A stretch of 64,000 nt of DNA from Bernardetiaceae bacterium (GTDB lineage: Bacteria > Bacteroidota > Bacteroidia > Cytophagales > Thermoflexibacteraceae): assembly GCA_025056255.1 (NCBI GenBank), contig JANWVT010000001.1, forward strand, positions 62,001 to 126,000, in the 5' to 3' direction. The notes under the pieces were generated by a model that ran no database searches, was not told the DNA's origin, and was given only the letters and a program-made list of their open reading frames with translations. Shown piece after piece: positions 53,048-60,997 of the stretch; position 1 is the first letter of the stretch; every line of letters starts with the position of its first letter. Made by a program: the position numbers and the translations under genes.

Positions 53048-53788
53048 TTATACCAGATAAAAGAAAGTAAACACAAACACCCACACCAAATCTACAAAGT
53101 GCCAATACAGCCCCACTTTTTCTACCATCTCATAGTGTCCTCGACGCTGCATAACGCCTGTGGCTACTTGGTAGAAGATAATGATGTTGAGCATTACGCC
53201 ACTGAATACGTGGAAGCCATGAAAGCCAGTGATAAAGAAGAACAGGTCTGCAAACGCCGGAGGTCCGTACTGATTTTGTACTAAGTTAGCGCCCATGAAT
53301 ATGGTGCCATCGGGCATTCTTGTTCCGGGAGGTTCGCCATGAATGAAGTGAGTCCATTCCCATGCCTGGCAGCTAAGAAACGCAATACCACCTAAAATAG
53401 TCCACAGCATCCACTTTTCAACATCTTTTTGGTCCATTCTGTGTCCTGCTTCTACGGCAAGTACCATGGTAACACTGCTGAGGATGAGGATAAAAGTCAT
53501 AATGCCTACAAATACAAGCGGCAAGTGCACCCCTTCCAGAAAAGGAACTGCTGCATATACTTTTTCTGGGATAGGCCAATATTCTGTGGAAAAAGTAAAA
53601 TTGTCGGGGTCGCCCTCATAGGCTGGGTGTGCATAACGCAACATGCCGTAAGTAATCAGTAAGCCAGAGAAAGTAAAGGCATCAGACAATAGGAAAAACC
53701 ACATCATCATTTTGCCGTAGCTTACGTTCATAGGCGAAACACCGCCATCCCAAATAGAACGTTTTTTAGGTACAGTTACAGAGGACAT
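53048..53788 (-). CDS. Cytochrome c oxidase subunit III (long form)
   Basis: A 246 aa protein with seven hydrophobic helices typical of CoxC/CyoC. Motifs: GKMMMWFFLLSDAFTFSG, QAWEWTHFIHG and the C-terminal HFVDLVWVFVFTFFYLV. It contains an insertion near 60-80. Subunit III helps proton supply and keeps the oxidase active. The second copy lies just upstream, as in other Bacteroidota; one may pair with a different form of the complex. Confidence 0.93.
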   Translation of the reverse strand: MSSVTVPKKRSIWDGGVSPMNVSYGKMMMWFFLLSDAFTFSGLLITYGMLRYAHPAYEGDPDNFTFSTEYWPIPEKVYAAVPFLEGVHLPLVFVGIMTFILILSSVTMVLAVEAGHRMDQKDVEKWMLWTILGGIAFLSCQAWEWTHFIHGEPPGTRMPDGTIFMGANLVQNQYGPPAFADLFFFITGFHGFHVFSGVMLNIIIFYQVATGVMQRRGHYEMVEKVGLYWHFVDLVWVFVFTFFYLV

Positions 53789-53847
53789 ATCGTTTCAGTT
53801 ATGTTCTAAGTCTTCAACTTGCAATATGATTTGCGTTCAAAATTATT

Positions 53848-54456
53848 TCAAATTCCATTTACCAGCAAAAAAACAAATAAATAAACCCAGAGCAAGTCTA
53901 AAAAGTGCCAGTAAGTAGCACACATTTCCATGCGCACCATTGCTTTGCCGTGTATTTGCAGGCGAATAGCTGCTATGATGATAAGCAGTAAAAATATCAA
54001 TCCCCCTATTAAGTGCAGTCCGTGCAATCCTGAAAGTACATACAGGAACGAACCTGCTGGATTAGATTGGCTACCTGCAAAAAAAACTCCCATATTGACC
54101 AACTCTACCCAACCCATCCACTGGGTAACCAAAAAAGTAATACCTAGCAGAAAAGTGAGCCAGAGCGCAATTTTTAGTTTACCTAATTCGTCTTTTTTGG
54201 CACTTATATATGCCCAGTGCATTGTTAGGCTGCTAATAACAATAATGGCGGTGCTGTAATAAAAAATTTTAGGTAGTTCAAATTCTAGCCAATTGCCTTC
54301 TGCTCGGCGCACGATGTATGCACTTGTCAAACCGCCAAATAGCATAATAACACTTACAATAAACAGCCACATGGCAAACTTCTTAGGGTGCATTGCCAGT
54401 GTAGGAGCAGGCTGTTCTGGATTAGGAGTAACTTTTATTTTAGTGCGTGTTGCCAT
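53848..54456 (-). CDS. Cytochrome c oxidase subunit III (short form)
   Basis: A 202 aa protein with five hydrophobic segments. It has KKFAMWLFIVSVIMLFGGL, VTQWMGWVELV, SGLHGLHLIGGLIF and ATYWHFLDLLWVYLFVFL, the family's conserved end with the WHF(L/V)DL motif. It sits 59 bases before the other subunit III gene and 12 bases after cyoE. Confidence 0.93.
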   Translation of the reverse strand: MATRTKIKVTPNPEQPAPTLAMHPKKFAMWLFIVSVIMLFGGLTSAYIVRRAEGNWLEFELPKIFYYSTAIIVISSLTMHWAYISAKKDELGKLKIALWLTFLLGITFLVTQWMGWVELVNMGVFFAGSQSNPAGSFLYVLSGLHGLHLIGGLIFLLLIIIAAIRLQIHGKAMVRMEMCATYWHFLDLLWVYLFVFLLVNGI

Positions 54457-54468
54457 ATGCTTTTCTAT

Positions 54469-55356
54469 TTACAATTTATCTAATAGGTATGCAATCTGCA
54501 CAATCGGCAAATACAGAAAAGAACCAAACATAATACGCAAAGCTGCTTGGTCAGAGAGTTTGCGCATCAAATAGATGCTTTGCCACAAAAACAGAATACC
54601 GCAAATGGTAGCAACAATTGCCGAAATAGTTCCAGAGATGCCAAACTGCATGGGTAGCATGCCTAAGGGAATCAGAAACAAGGTGTAAATCATAATGGAA
54701 AACGCAGTGTTGCAGTCTTTGTTTCCGCCTGAAGGCAATAATTTAAAGCCTGCCTGCTTGTAGTCATGGTCGGCAACCCATGCAATTGCCCAAAAATGGG
54801 GAAACTGCCAAATAAACTGAATGGCAAAAATTACTACTGCTTCAATAGCGACGCTTCCGGTGGCAGCTACCCAGCCGATTAGTGGAGGTAATGCACCGGG
54901 AAATGCACCTACAAACACCGAAGCAGAGGTTTTTTGTTTCAGCGGTGTGTAAATAAAAGCGTATAAAATCAACGAGAGCAGTCCAAGCAGCGCGCTAAAC
55001 ACATTGACAAATATGATGAGCATACAAGTACCTGCCATAGCCAGTAACGTGGCATAAACTCCTGCTTCTTGCGGGCTAAGCGCCCCTGTCGGTAGCGGAC
55101 GATTAGCCGTACGGCGCATTAATTTATCTGAGTCGCGTTCAATGATTTGGTTGATAGTATTGGCTGCCCCTGTAATGAGAAAGCTACCTAAACAAAAAGC
55201 AGTAAAAGAAAGCCAATGAAAGTAGTTCACATCGGCAAGCAAATAGCCAAATGCACCTGAAAACACTACTAATGCCGATAGGCGTAGCTTCAACAGCAAC
55301 AAGTACTGTTTGATTTTAAAAGTAAGAGTAGACACCGCAATAGGCTGTGTAGACAT
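54469..55356 (-). CDS. cyoE: Protoheme IX farnesyltransferase
   Basis: A 295 aa membrane prenyltransferase (UbiA fold, about nine helices) that adds a farnesyl group to haem B to make haem O. Prenyl-diphosphate site: NTINQIIERDSDKLMRRTANRPLP, second acidic region in WAIAWVADHDYKQAGFKLLP. The start overlaps the ctaA stop (ATGA), coupling the two steps of haem A synthesis. Confidence 0.95.
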   Translation of the reverse strand: MSTQPIAVSTLTFKIKQYLLLLKLRLSALVVFSGAFGYLLADVNYFHWLSFTAFCLGSFLITGAANTINQIIERDSDKLMRRTANRPLPTGALSPQEAGVYATLLAMAGTCMLIIFVNVFSALLGLLSLILYAFIYTPLKQKTSASVFVGAFPGALPPLIGWVAATGSVAIEAVVIFAIQFIWQFPHFWAIAWVADHDYKQAGFKLLPSGGNKDCNTAFSIMIYTLFLIPLGMLPMQFGISGTISAIVATICGILFLWQSIYLMRKLSDQAALRIMFGSFLYLPIVQIAYLLDKL

Positions 55357-56351
55357 CAATAATTCGTTTTAGTGGATAAAGACGAATGGAAATTGGCCAT
55401 CTTAAAAACACGTTCCCCGTTGAGCAAAAGTGCCAGCAGTACCTGCACGCCAAACATGAGCGAGGCAAGTAGTAGGTGAACAGGCTGCAAAATAGCAGGA
55501 ATAGCAAGGTATGCCATTGCTGCCCCAGTGGCAATTTCGCCTATAATCAGTCCTGTCAGTATGTACGTCCAAAAAGACAAAGTACCTACCTGAACAACAT
55601 TTTTATGTAACAAAAACAGCAAATAAAGGTGAACTGCCAAAATGACAAGCGAATAGCTGCGATGGATATAAAAAGCTATGCCAATTTGTTCAATCCATGT
55701 TTCACGTGCTAAGTAGTTCATCTGAGCAGCGATATGGTCAATTGCTTCGCGCACTTGCGTACCCAGCACAATTTGCGACAAACCCATTAGCAAACAAATG
55801 CCCAGCACAAGGTTTAGTTTGCTTTTATCTTGTACTACCTCTACCTGTACATAACCAGTATGTGCTCTTGCAATAGCATAAATCAAAATAGCTACAATGA
55901 GTAAGGCTACTACCATGTGCAGCGTAATCATCAGGGGGGCTAAATTGGTAGCTACCACCACAGAACCCAGCCAACCTTGAAAACCTGTCATCAGAAATGC
56001 CAACAGGGCGAGGTAGAACACAGCACGGTCGCGATGGAAGTAACTTACCGAAAGCAGTAGGGTAATAAATATGCATAAGCCTATTAGTACGCCCAGTAGT
56101 CGGTTCAAGTATTCTACCCACGTTTTAAAAGGGTCGAAGTCGGCAATTTCTTTGCCTTGTACCTTGAAAATAGTTTTGTAGTCAGGGGGGAGCTGCCTGA
56201 TGTGGGTAGGGGGAATCCACTGCCCAAAGCATTTTGGCCAGTCAGGGCAACCCATGCCTGAGCCCGTACTTCGCACAATGCCGCCAACCAGTATCAATAA
56301 ATACACAGCTACAATTGTAATGATACCAAATTGACGGAACGCACGTGCCAT
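55356..56351 (-). CDS. ctaA: Haem A synthase, COX15/CtaA family
   Basis: A 331 aa membrane protein of eight helices converting haem O to haem A. Conserved features: GGIVRSTGSGMGCPDWPKCF near the start and histidines in helices, e.g. VVALLIVAILI-adjacent TLHMVV and AVHLYLLF. ATG at 56351 is preferred over a TTG at 56372. Confidence 0.92.
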   Translation of the reverse strand: MARAFRQFGIITIVAVYLLILVGGIVRSTGSGMGCPDWPKCFGQWIPPTHIRQLPPDYKTIFKVQGKEIADFDPFKTWVEYLNRLLGVLIGLCIFITLLLSVSYFHRDRAVFYLALLAFLMTGFQGWLGSVVVATNLAPLMITLHMVVALLIVAILIYAIARAHTGYVQVEVVQDKSKLNLVLGICLLMGLSQIVLGTQVREAIDHIAAQMNYLARETWIEQIGIAFYIHRSYSLVILAVHLYLLFLLHKNVVQVGTLSFWTYILTGLIIGEIATGAAMAYLAIPAILQPVHLLLASLMFGVQVLLALLLNGERVFKMANFHSSLSTKTNY

Positions 56352-56390
56352 ATCTTCCGAAATTTTGCGCAAATATACTTTAAAAATGCC

Positions 56391-57197
56391 TTAGCTGGTT
56401 GCCTGTTGAGTAGTTTGCCCAACAATAGTAGGTTTGCGTTCAAAGAACAAACGAATAGCGTTTTTTGTTGTGGCTGATGCTATCTCGGTAAGGCTCATTT
56501 GTTTGGCAGACGCCACTTTTTCTGCAATCAATGGCAAGTAGGAGGTTTCGTTGCGCTTGCCGCGATATGGCACAGGTGCTAGGTAAGGGCTGTCGGTTTC
56601 TAGTACAATTTGCTCTAACGGAATGTGAGCTACCACTGCTGCCAAGTCTCCTTTTTTATAAGTAATCACGCCGCCAATACCTACGCGGAAATTCATGTCA
56701 TACAGCCTTGCTGCCTCTTCTGCCGTTCCAGTAAAGCAGTGCAACACGCCAAATAATCGCTCGTCGGCAAGGGTTTCCAGTAGAGCGAGTGTTTCGGGCA
56801 TGGCCTCGCGACAATGCACTACTAACGGTAGCCCATGTGTTTTCGCCCAAGTAGCTTGTATGCGGAAAGATTCTTTCTGTTGTTCAAAATAGGTTTTGTC
56901 CCAGTATAAATCTAAGCCCATTTCGCCAATGGCTATAAAGGGGTATTTCGACAGCCAATCTTCAGCCATTTGCAGTTCTTTTTCAAAATTGGCATCCACC
57001 GAGCACGGGTGTAGCCCCATCATGGGGAAGCATTGCGCAGGATATTGTGCAGCAAGTTCCATCATGCCCGCAACAGATTCACTATCTACATTAGGCATCA
57101 AAATTTTTTCAACGCCAGCAGCAAAAGTGCGGGCGAGCATGGCGGCTCGGTCGCCGTCGAACTGTTTGGAGTAAATATGTGCGTGAGTATCAATCAT
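56391..57197 (-). CDS. tatD: TatD-family metal-dependent DNase
   Basis: A 268 aa TIM-barrel hydrolase: IDTHAHIYSK (metal His), IGEMGLDLYW (Glu), VVHCREAMPETLALL, LHCFTGTAEEA and ETDSPYLAP (Asp). TatD enzymes are 3'-5' exonucleases, here full length. Its ATG overlaps the stop of the DUF4296 gene. Its place ahead of the haem A genes is probably incidental operon sharing. Confidence 0.94.
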   Translation of the reverse strand: MIDTHAHIYSKQFDGDRAAMLARTFAAGVEKILMPNVDSESVAGMMELAAQYPAQCFPMMGLHPCSVDANFEKELQMAEDWLSKYPFIAIGEMGLDLYWDKTYFEQQKESFRIQATWAKTHGLPLVVHCREAMPETLALLETLADERLFGVLHCFTGTAEEAARLYDMNFRVGIGGVITYKKGDLAAVVAHIPLEQIVLETDSPYLAPVPYRGKRNETSYLPLIAEKVASAKQMSLTEIASATTKNAIRLFFERKPTIVGQTTQQATS

Positions 57198-57601
57198 TGT
57201 TGTGTTGGGAAAGTAGTGTTAGTAGCTGGTGCTGTAAGAATGGAATCTTTTTGTTCAATAATTTTCTTCCTTGCATAAAGGGTATCGGTTACTTGTTTCA
57301 TTAAATCAGCAAGGTATTGGCTGTTGCTGGCATAAAACTGATAAGATTGGCGATAGGTTGCCGTGTCAGTCTGATGGCGACGCATAATTTCGCGCTCATA
57401 GTGGTCATACCGCGAAAGTGCGTCCTGAAAGGTTAGCCCTTGCAAAGCCACAGCTGCCTCTGCTAAATGAATATCGGCAAGGATAGCTGCCATTTTTGAC
57501 ATAGGAAGCGTTCCTTTGGGAACCTCTTGTTTGTCGTTGATTGCACAGCCAATCAGTGCTACCACGCATAACCTATACAAAACCTTAGGAAATAATGACA
57601 T
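57194..57601 (-). CDS. DUF4296-family lipoprotein
   Basis: A 135 aa predicted lipoprotein (VVALIGC, Cys near 19) with the DUF4296 pattern: PMSKMAAILADIHLAEAAV, then YYxxIM-like YDHYEREIMRRHQTDTATYR and a long C-terminal helix (YASNSQYLADLMKQVTDTLY). DUF4296 proteins are common in Bacteroidota and uncharacterised. ATG at 57601 is preferred; the longer frame to 57640 has no signal character. First gene of the operon that runs to 51054. Confidence 0.83.
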   Translation of the reverse strand: MSLFPKVLYRLCVVALIGCAINDKQEVPKGTLPMSKMAAILADIHLAEAAVALQGLTFQDALSRYDHYEREIMRRHQTDTATYRQSYQFYASNSQYLADLMKQVTDTLYARKKIIEQKDSILTAPATNTTFPTQQ

Positions 57602-57963
57602 AAAAATAGCAGTGTCAGACCCATGAGCGACTTCTTGCAATGTTTACTTTATCGGTTGCACCGCAAAGATAGCGCATTGCCAACTGCACTTTTGGTCAGG
57701 AAAGTTTATATTTGTTAAGAAGTAGGAAGAGAGCATGCTGCCTACTACCCTTATAGTCAATTACTGCAACTTTTGAACAAAGTCTGAGAAACGGAAAGGC
57801 TTAATGGAAAAACATATGGAAAATATTGGTTGCCAATTAGCTACGTGAGTCGCCTAATTAGGTTTTTATCTAACGAGGTGCTCGGTTTTAGCCCGCGTTA
57901 AACCCACAGCTTCTACATACAGCAGTGCCTTGCCGGAACTACTATTTGGACAAACACTTGTTA
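57602..57963. other. Divergent intergenic region
   Basis: About 362 bases between the DUF4296 gene and the BamA/TamA-like gene. It holds TATCTTTG on the minus strand (57671-57664) and TATATTTG on the plus strand (57707-57714), both exact TAnnTTTG matches, though with no well-spaced -33. No other structure seen. Confidence 0.5.
57664..57671 (-). promoter_or_regulatory. -7 element of the tatD-cox operon
   Basis: TATCTTTG on the minus strand, about 63 bases before the DUF4296 ATG. It fits the -7 consensus; the -33 element is not clear. Confidence 0.35.
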
Positions 57964-59481
57964 ATGTTGCTTCATATACATGTGTCTTCAAAACAGCTAT
58001 TGCTAATAATCTATCTTTTCTTTTCTCCATTGCTACAAGCCCAGCCACATGAGCAGAAAATGCAGTTATACTACGATAGCCTCATGGGCAAGTTGTTGCA
58101 GTTATCAGGGGCAAGTCGCTACCTGAACGCGCAAGGGCATACGACTGTTGCCGAGTGGCAGAATATCCAAAACAAAATCTTGACCTATGCAGAAAACCAT
58201 GGTTATCCTTTTGCTGAAATCGGATTAACCAATCTGAGAGTCAATTCCAACCATGTGATAGAAGGATATATCCAGTATTACAGCGGCACATTAATTCGCT
58301 TCGATACGCTCATTATCATTGGAAAAGGAGGAATTAAACCCATATTGTTGCAAGCAATGTTGGGTATCTATCCGGGTCAGTTGTTCAGTCAGGCAGTTGT
58401 TCGGCAAGCCGAGGAGCAGCTGAAAATGTTGCCTTTTTTGCGCCTCGTGCGCCCCATTGATGTGTTGTTCCGTTTCGACCGTGCTCATTTGGTATTGCAT
58501 GTGGAAACTGTACAAGTCAATCGCTTTGATGGCATAGTTGGATTTTTGCCCAATCAAGAGCGGCAAGGCAGTATTTTGCTAACAGGCATGGTTAACTTGC
58601 AATTGGGCAACCTTTTTGAAGGTGGTAGGTCGCTGGTGGCAGAGTGGCAGCGCGTTCGAGCCGCTACCCAACTGCTACGACTCCATTATGACCACCCTTT
58701 GCTATTTCGTACGCGCATAGGAGTAGGTTTTCAAGTCCATTTTTTAAAAGAGGATACTACTTTTTTCAATTTGCAGTGGCAAGGGCAAGTGTCCTATCCT
58801 TTACTTTGGGCAGAGCGCCCTGCTGGTAAAGTTGCCTTTTTTGTGCGCAATCAAATTTCTGTACTTACCGATAGTTCACGGCGTAGTGCTGAGCGTGGTA
58901 TTGCCAACACGCGGTTTTTATCCTATGGCATTAGCTACCGATTCAGCCGCTTAAATAATGCGTTCCAACCGCAAAAGGGGTGGCAATTGGCTTTGGAAGC
59001 TGGAGCTGGCAATAAGACTGCCCCTTTACGCACTCCGCAAAGCTTTGGCACTTTTCAAGTAGCGCGTTTTATTGCTACTGGCAAGCAGACAACACTAATG
59101 CTGCGAACCACAGGCGGTATTATGCTGGGGCAATCACTATTGCTGAACGAGCTTTTCCGATTGGGTGGCTTGCAATCACTGCGAGGATTTAACGAAAATG
59201 ACTTCTTTGCCTCGCAATACCTCATTGGCACAGCAGAGTACCGCCTTTATTTTGAAGAGAGCTCTTTTCTTTTCGCATTTGCCGACTATGGCAACCTGAA
59301 GCTACAGACTATCGCACAAACCTTTAACGACAAACCTTTGGGAATTGGTTTTGGAATTAATGTAGGTACCAAAGGTGGCATCTTTTCTCTTACTTATGCA
59401 ATGGGTAATTCAGCACGCCTACAACAAACTTTTTCCTTAGAACAGTCTAAAATTCACTTTGGCTACGTAAGCCGCTTCTAA
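57964..59481 (+). CDS. BamA/TamA-like (Omp85) outer-membrane protein
   Basis: A 505 aa protein with signal peptide (1-27, ending LLQAQ), POTRA-like N-terminal segment (about 30-200; GYIQYYSGTLIRFDTLIIIG) and a C-terminal 16-strand barrel typical of Omp85. GGLQSLRGFNENDFF, near 410, is the conserved RGF barrel loop, and the last strand ends in aromatic F. It has fewer POTRA domains than BamA, closer to TamA/FhaC-like proteins. ATG at 57964 chosen because the signal peptide begins there; a GTG at 57925 is in frame. Confidence 0.82.
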   Translation: MLLHIHVSSKQLLLIIYLFFSPLLQAQPHEQKMQLYYDSLMGKLLQLSGASRYLNAQGHTTVAEWQNIQNKILTYAENHGYPFAEIGLTNLRVNSNHVIEGYIQYYSGTLIRFDTLIIIGKGGIKPILLQAMLGIYPGQLFSQAVVRQAEEQLKMLPFLRLVRPIDVLFRFDRAHLVLHVETVQVNRFDGIVGFLPNQERQGSILLTGMVNLQLGNLFEGGRSLVAEWQRVRAATQLLRLHYDHPLLFRTRIGVGFQVHFLKEDTTFFNLQWQGQVSYPLLWAERPAGKVAFFVRNQISVLTDSSRRSAERGIANTRFLSYGISYRFSRLNNAFQPQKGWQLALEAGAGNKTAPLRTPQSFGTFQVARFIATGKQTTLMLRTTGGIMLGQSLLLNELFRLGGLQSLRGFNENDFFASQYLIGTAEYRLYFEESSFLFAFADYGNLKLQTIAQTFNDKPLGIGFGINVGTKGGIFSLTYAMGNSARLQQTFSLEQSKIHFGYVSRF

Positions 59482-60119
59482 AAGCATATTGACGTTTTAC
59501 AAACTACATTGCTGCTTAGACAAGAGGCAGTATTGAGTAGCAAAAAACAACCTTGCTATATTGTAGCACCTGTTATTACTTGTAATAGGGTGGCTGGGTG
59601 AGTACACCAACAAAGGCGAGCTTGCCTTTGTAAATGTACATTTGTCAAAATTGATTCTTACAAAAAACTAAACAACCACTAAAATCCAAGCCCACCGCAT
59701 TTACAATACGATATGGTGCAATGTGGCATGGGCAATGGATAACCAAACATTTACAATTGCAAAAGCAAGAAGGGAAGCCATTTTATACCTTCCAAGAAAA
59801 TATGCCCTGCCGTGCCGATGGATGATTTGCAAAAACAGAGGCAACAAGCAGTTTTTCGCAAGACGATAAAAGAAAACGTCTATTTGCAAAGATGATAGAC
59901 GACGGCGGCGTGCACAACGGCAGCGTGCAACGGCGGCGTGCAACGGCAGCGTGCAACGGCAGCATCAAAATTAATGATGTTAGAAAAGGAACCTTTAGCA
60001 CTACTTGGGTATAAAGCAGTGTAAGACAACACGCCGAAGGTCTATAAACAACAGGCAGCGGATACCCAAAAGCTAACGAGTAGGTAAAACACACATCTTT
60101 TAAAACTTAGCACAGTATT
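59482..60119. other. Long intergenic region with repeat and hairpin
   Basis: About 638 bases with no supported gene. CAAAGGC/GCCTTTG at 59611-59630 is a perfect 7-bp hairpin, followed by the 12-base palindrome AAATGTACATTT (59632-59643). The GC-rich tandem repeat at 59902-59966 is listed separately. Two short minus-strand ORFs here are low-complexity and not called. Confidence 0.55.
59902..59966. repeat. GC-rich 13-base tandem repeat
   Basis: Four copies and part of a fifth of ACGGC(G/A)GCGTGCA start at 59902, 59917, 59930, 59943 and 59956. Two extra bases follow the first copy; the sixth base reads G,A,G,A,A. It stands out in AT-rich surroundings and lies 155 bases before the YbjN-like gene. 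Confidence 0.85.
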
Positions 60120-60524
60120 ATGAACCTCATTGCCAAGCTTTGCATGGATTACCTTCGCGAAGAAGGCTATGTACCTAAATTGGATAGCGATGGAGACGTA
60201 GTTTTCAAGTACGAAGGTAAGTTTTTCATTGTAACAACCGATGAAAAAGATGAGCAGTTTTTGCGCGTAGTGATGCCTAATTTCTGGCAAATAGAAAGCG
60301 AACGTGAAAGATTGTTAGCCTTGCAAGTTGCCAATCAGGTCAATGAACGCATTAAGGTTACCAAGGTAGTGGTGAAAGCAAACAACCACGTGTGGGCTAT
60401 GGCAGAGCAGTTTATTGACAGCACCCCCGACTTAGAAGATTTCTTTAAACGCACCCTTCGCGTGTTGACAGCTGCCGCAGATGAGTTTGCTCAACGCATG
60501 TTACAAGTTCAAAGACTAAATTAA
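60120..60524 (+). CDS. YbjN-like small domain protein
   Basis: A 134 aa protein with the YbjN / type III chaperone-like fold: LCMDYLREEGYVPKLDSDGD at the start, FIVTTDEKDEQFLRVVMPNF, and a C-terminal helix pair (VANQVNERIKVTKVVV, then LRVLTAAADEFAQRM). Function unknown; such proteins are cytoplasmic binding domains. Forms a pair with the TerB-like gene 41 bases downstream. Confidence 0.75.
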   Translation: MNLIAKLCMDYLREEGYVPKLDSDGDVVFKYEGKFFIVTTDEKDEQFLRVVMPNFWQIESERERLLALQVANQVNERIKVTKVVVKANNHVWAMAEQFIDSTPDLEDFFKRTLRVLTAAADEFAQRMLQVQRLN

Positions 60525-60565
60525 TTAGTTGTTGATATAGGTTCATCTTTTATTCTTATTTTGCC

Positions 60566-60997
60566 ATGAGTTTTTTCAAAAATTTATTTTCCAGCGCTGA
60601 AACCAAGCGCCGCAAAAGCCATATTATGAACTTGCTCTCCGTAGCTGCAGCAGATGGCAAAATTACAAGAGAAGAAATAGATTATTTAGCATACGTTGCT
60701 GAAAAGATTTACATGCCTCGTGAAGAATTCATCGATGTAATTAAAAATCCGCAAGACGTTATCTTTTATCCGCCTGAGAGCAACCGGGAACGATTAGACC
60801 AACTCTACGACTTAGTAGGCATGATGATGATAGACGGGCACATCGACCAAGACGAAATTATCCGTTGTAAAATGTTTGCCCAAAAATTGGGCTTCAAATC
60901 ATCGGTCATCGACGCTATTGTAGCACAAATCATCGATGGATTTATCAATCACTTGGCTCGTGAGGCAGTGTTTGCACAGGTGATGCGCATGTTATAG
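60566..60997 (+). CDS. TerB-like helical domain protein
   Basis: A 143 aa all-helical protein with two repeats of the acidic TerB metal-binding motif: VAAADGKITREE (about 27-38) and MMIDGHIDQDE (about 91-101). TerB domains occur in tellurite-resistance and stress membrane systems, but many are uncharacterised. Its last 6 bases overlap the convergent CrtI-family gene. Confidence 0.82.
   Translation: MSFFKNLFSSAETKRRKSHIMNLLSVAAADGKITREEIDYLAYVAEKIYMPREEFIDVIKNPQDVIFYPPESNRERLDQLYDLVGMMMIDGHIDQDEIIRCKMFAQKLGFKSSVIDAIVAQIIDGFINHLAREAVFAQVMRML

Noticed and set aside
59701-60290. Minus-strand ORFs over the 13-base repeat and the start of the YbjN-like gene
   Set aside because: Translations are Arg/Cys-rich repeats produced by the tandem repeat, and part is antisense to the YbjN-like gene.
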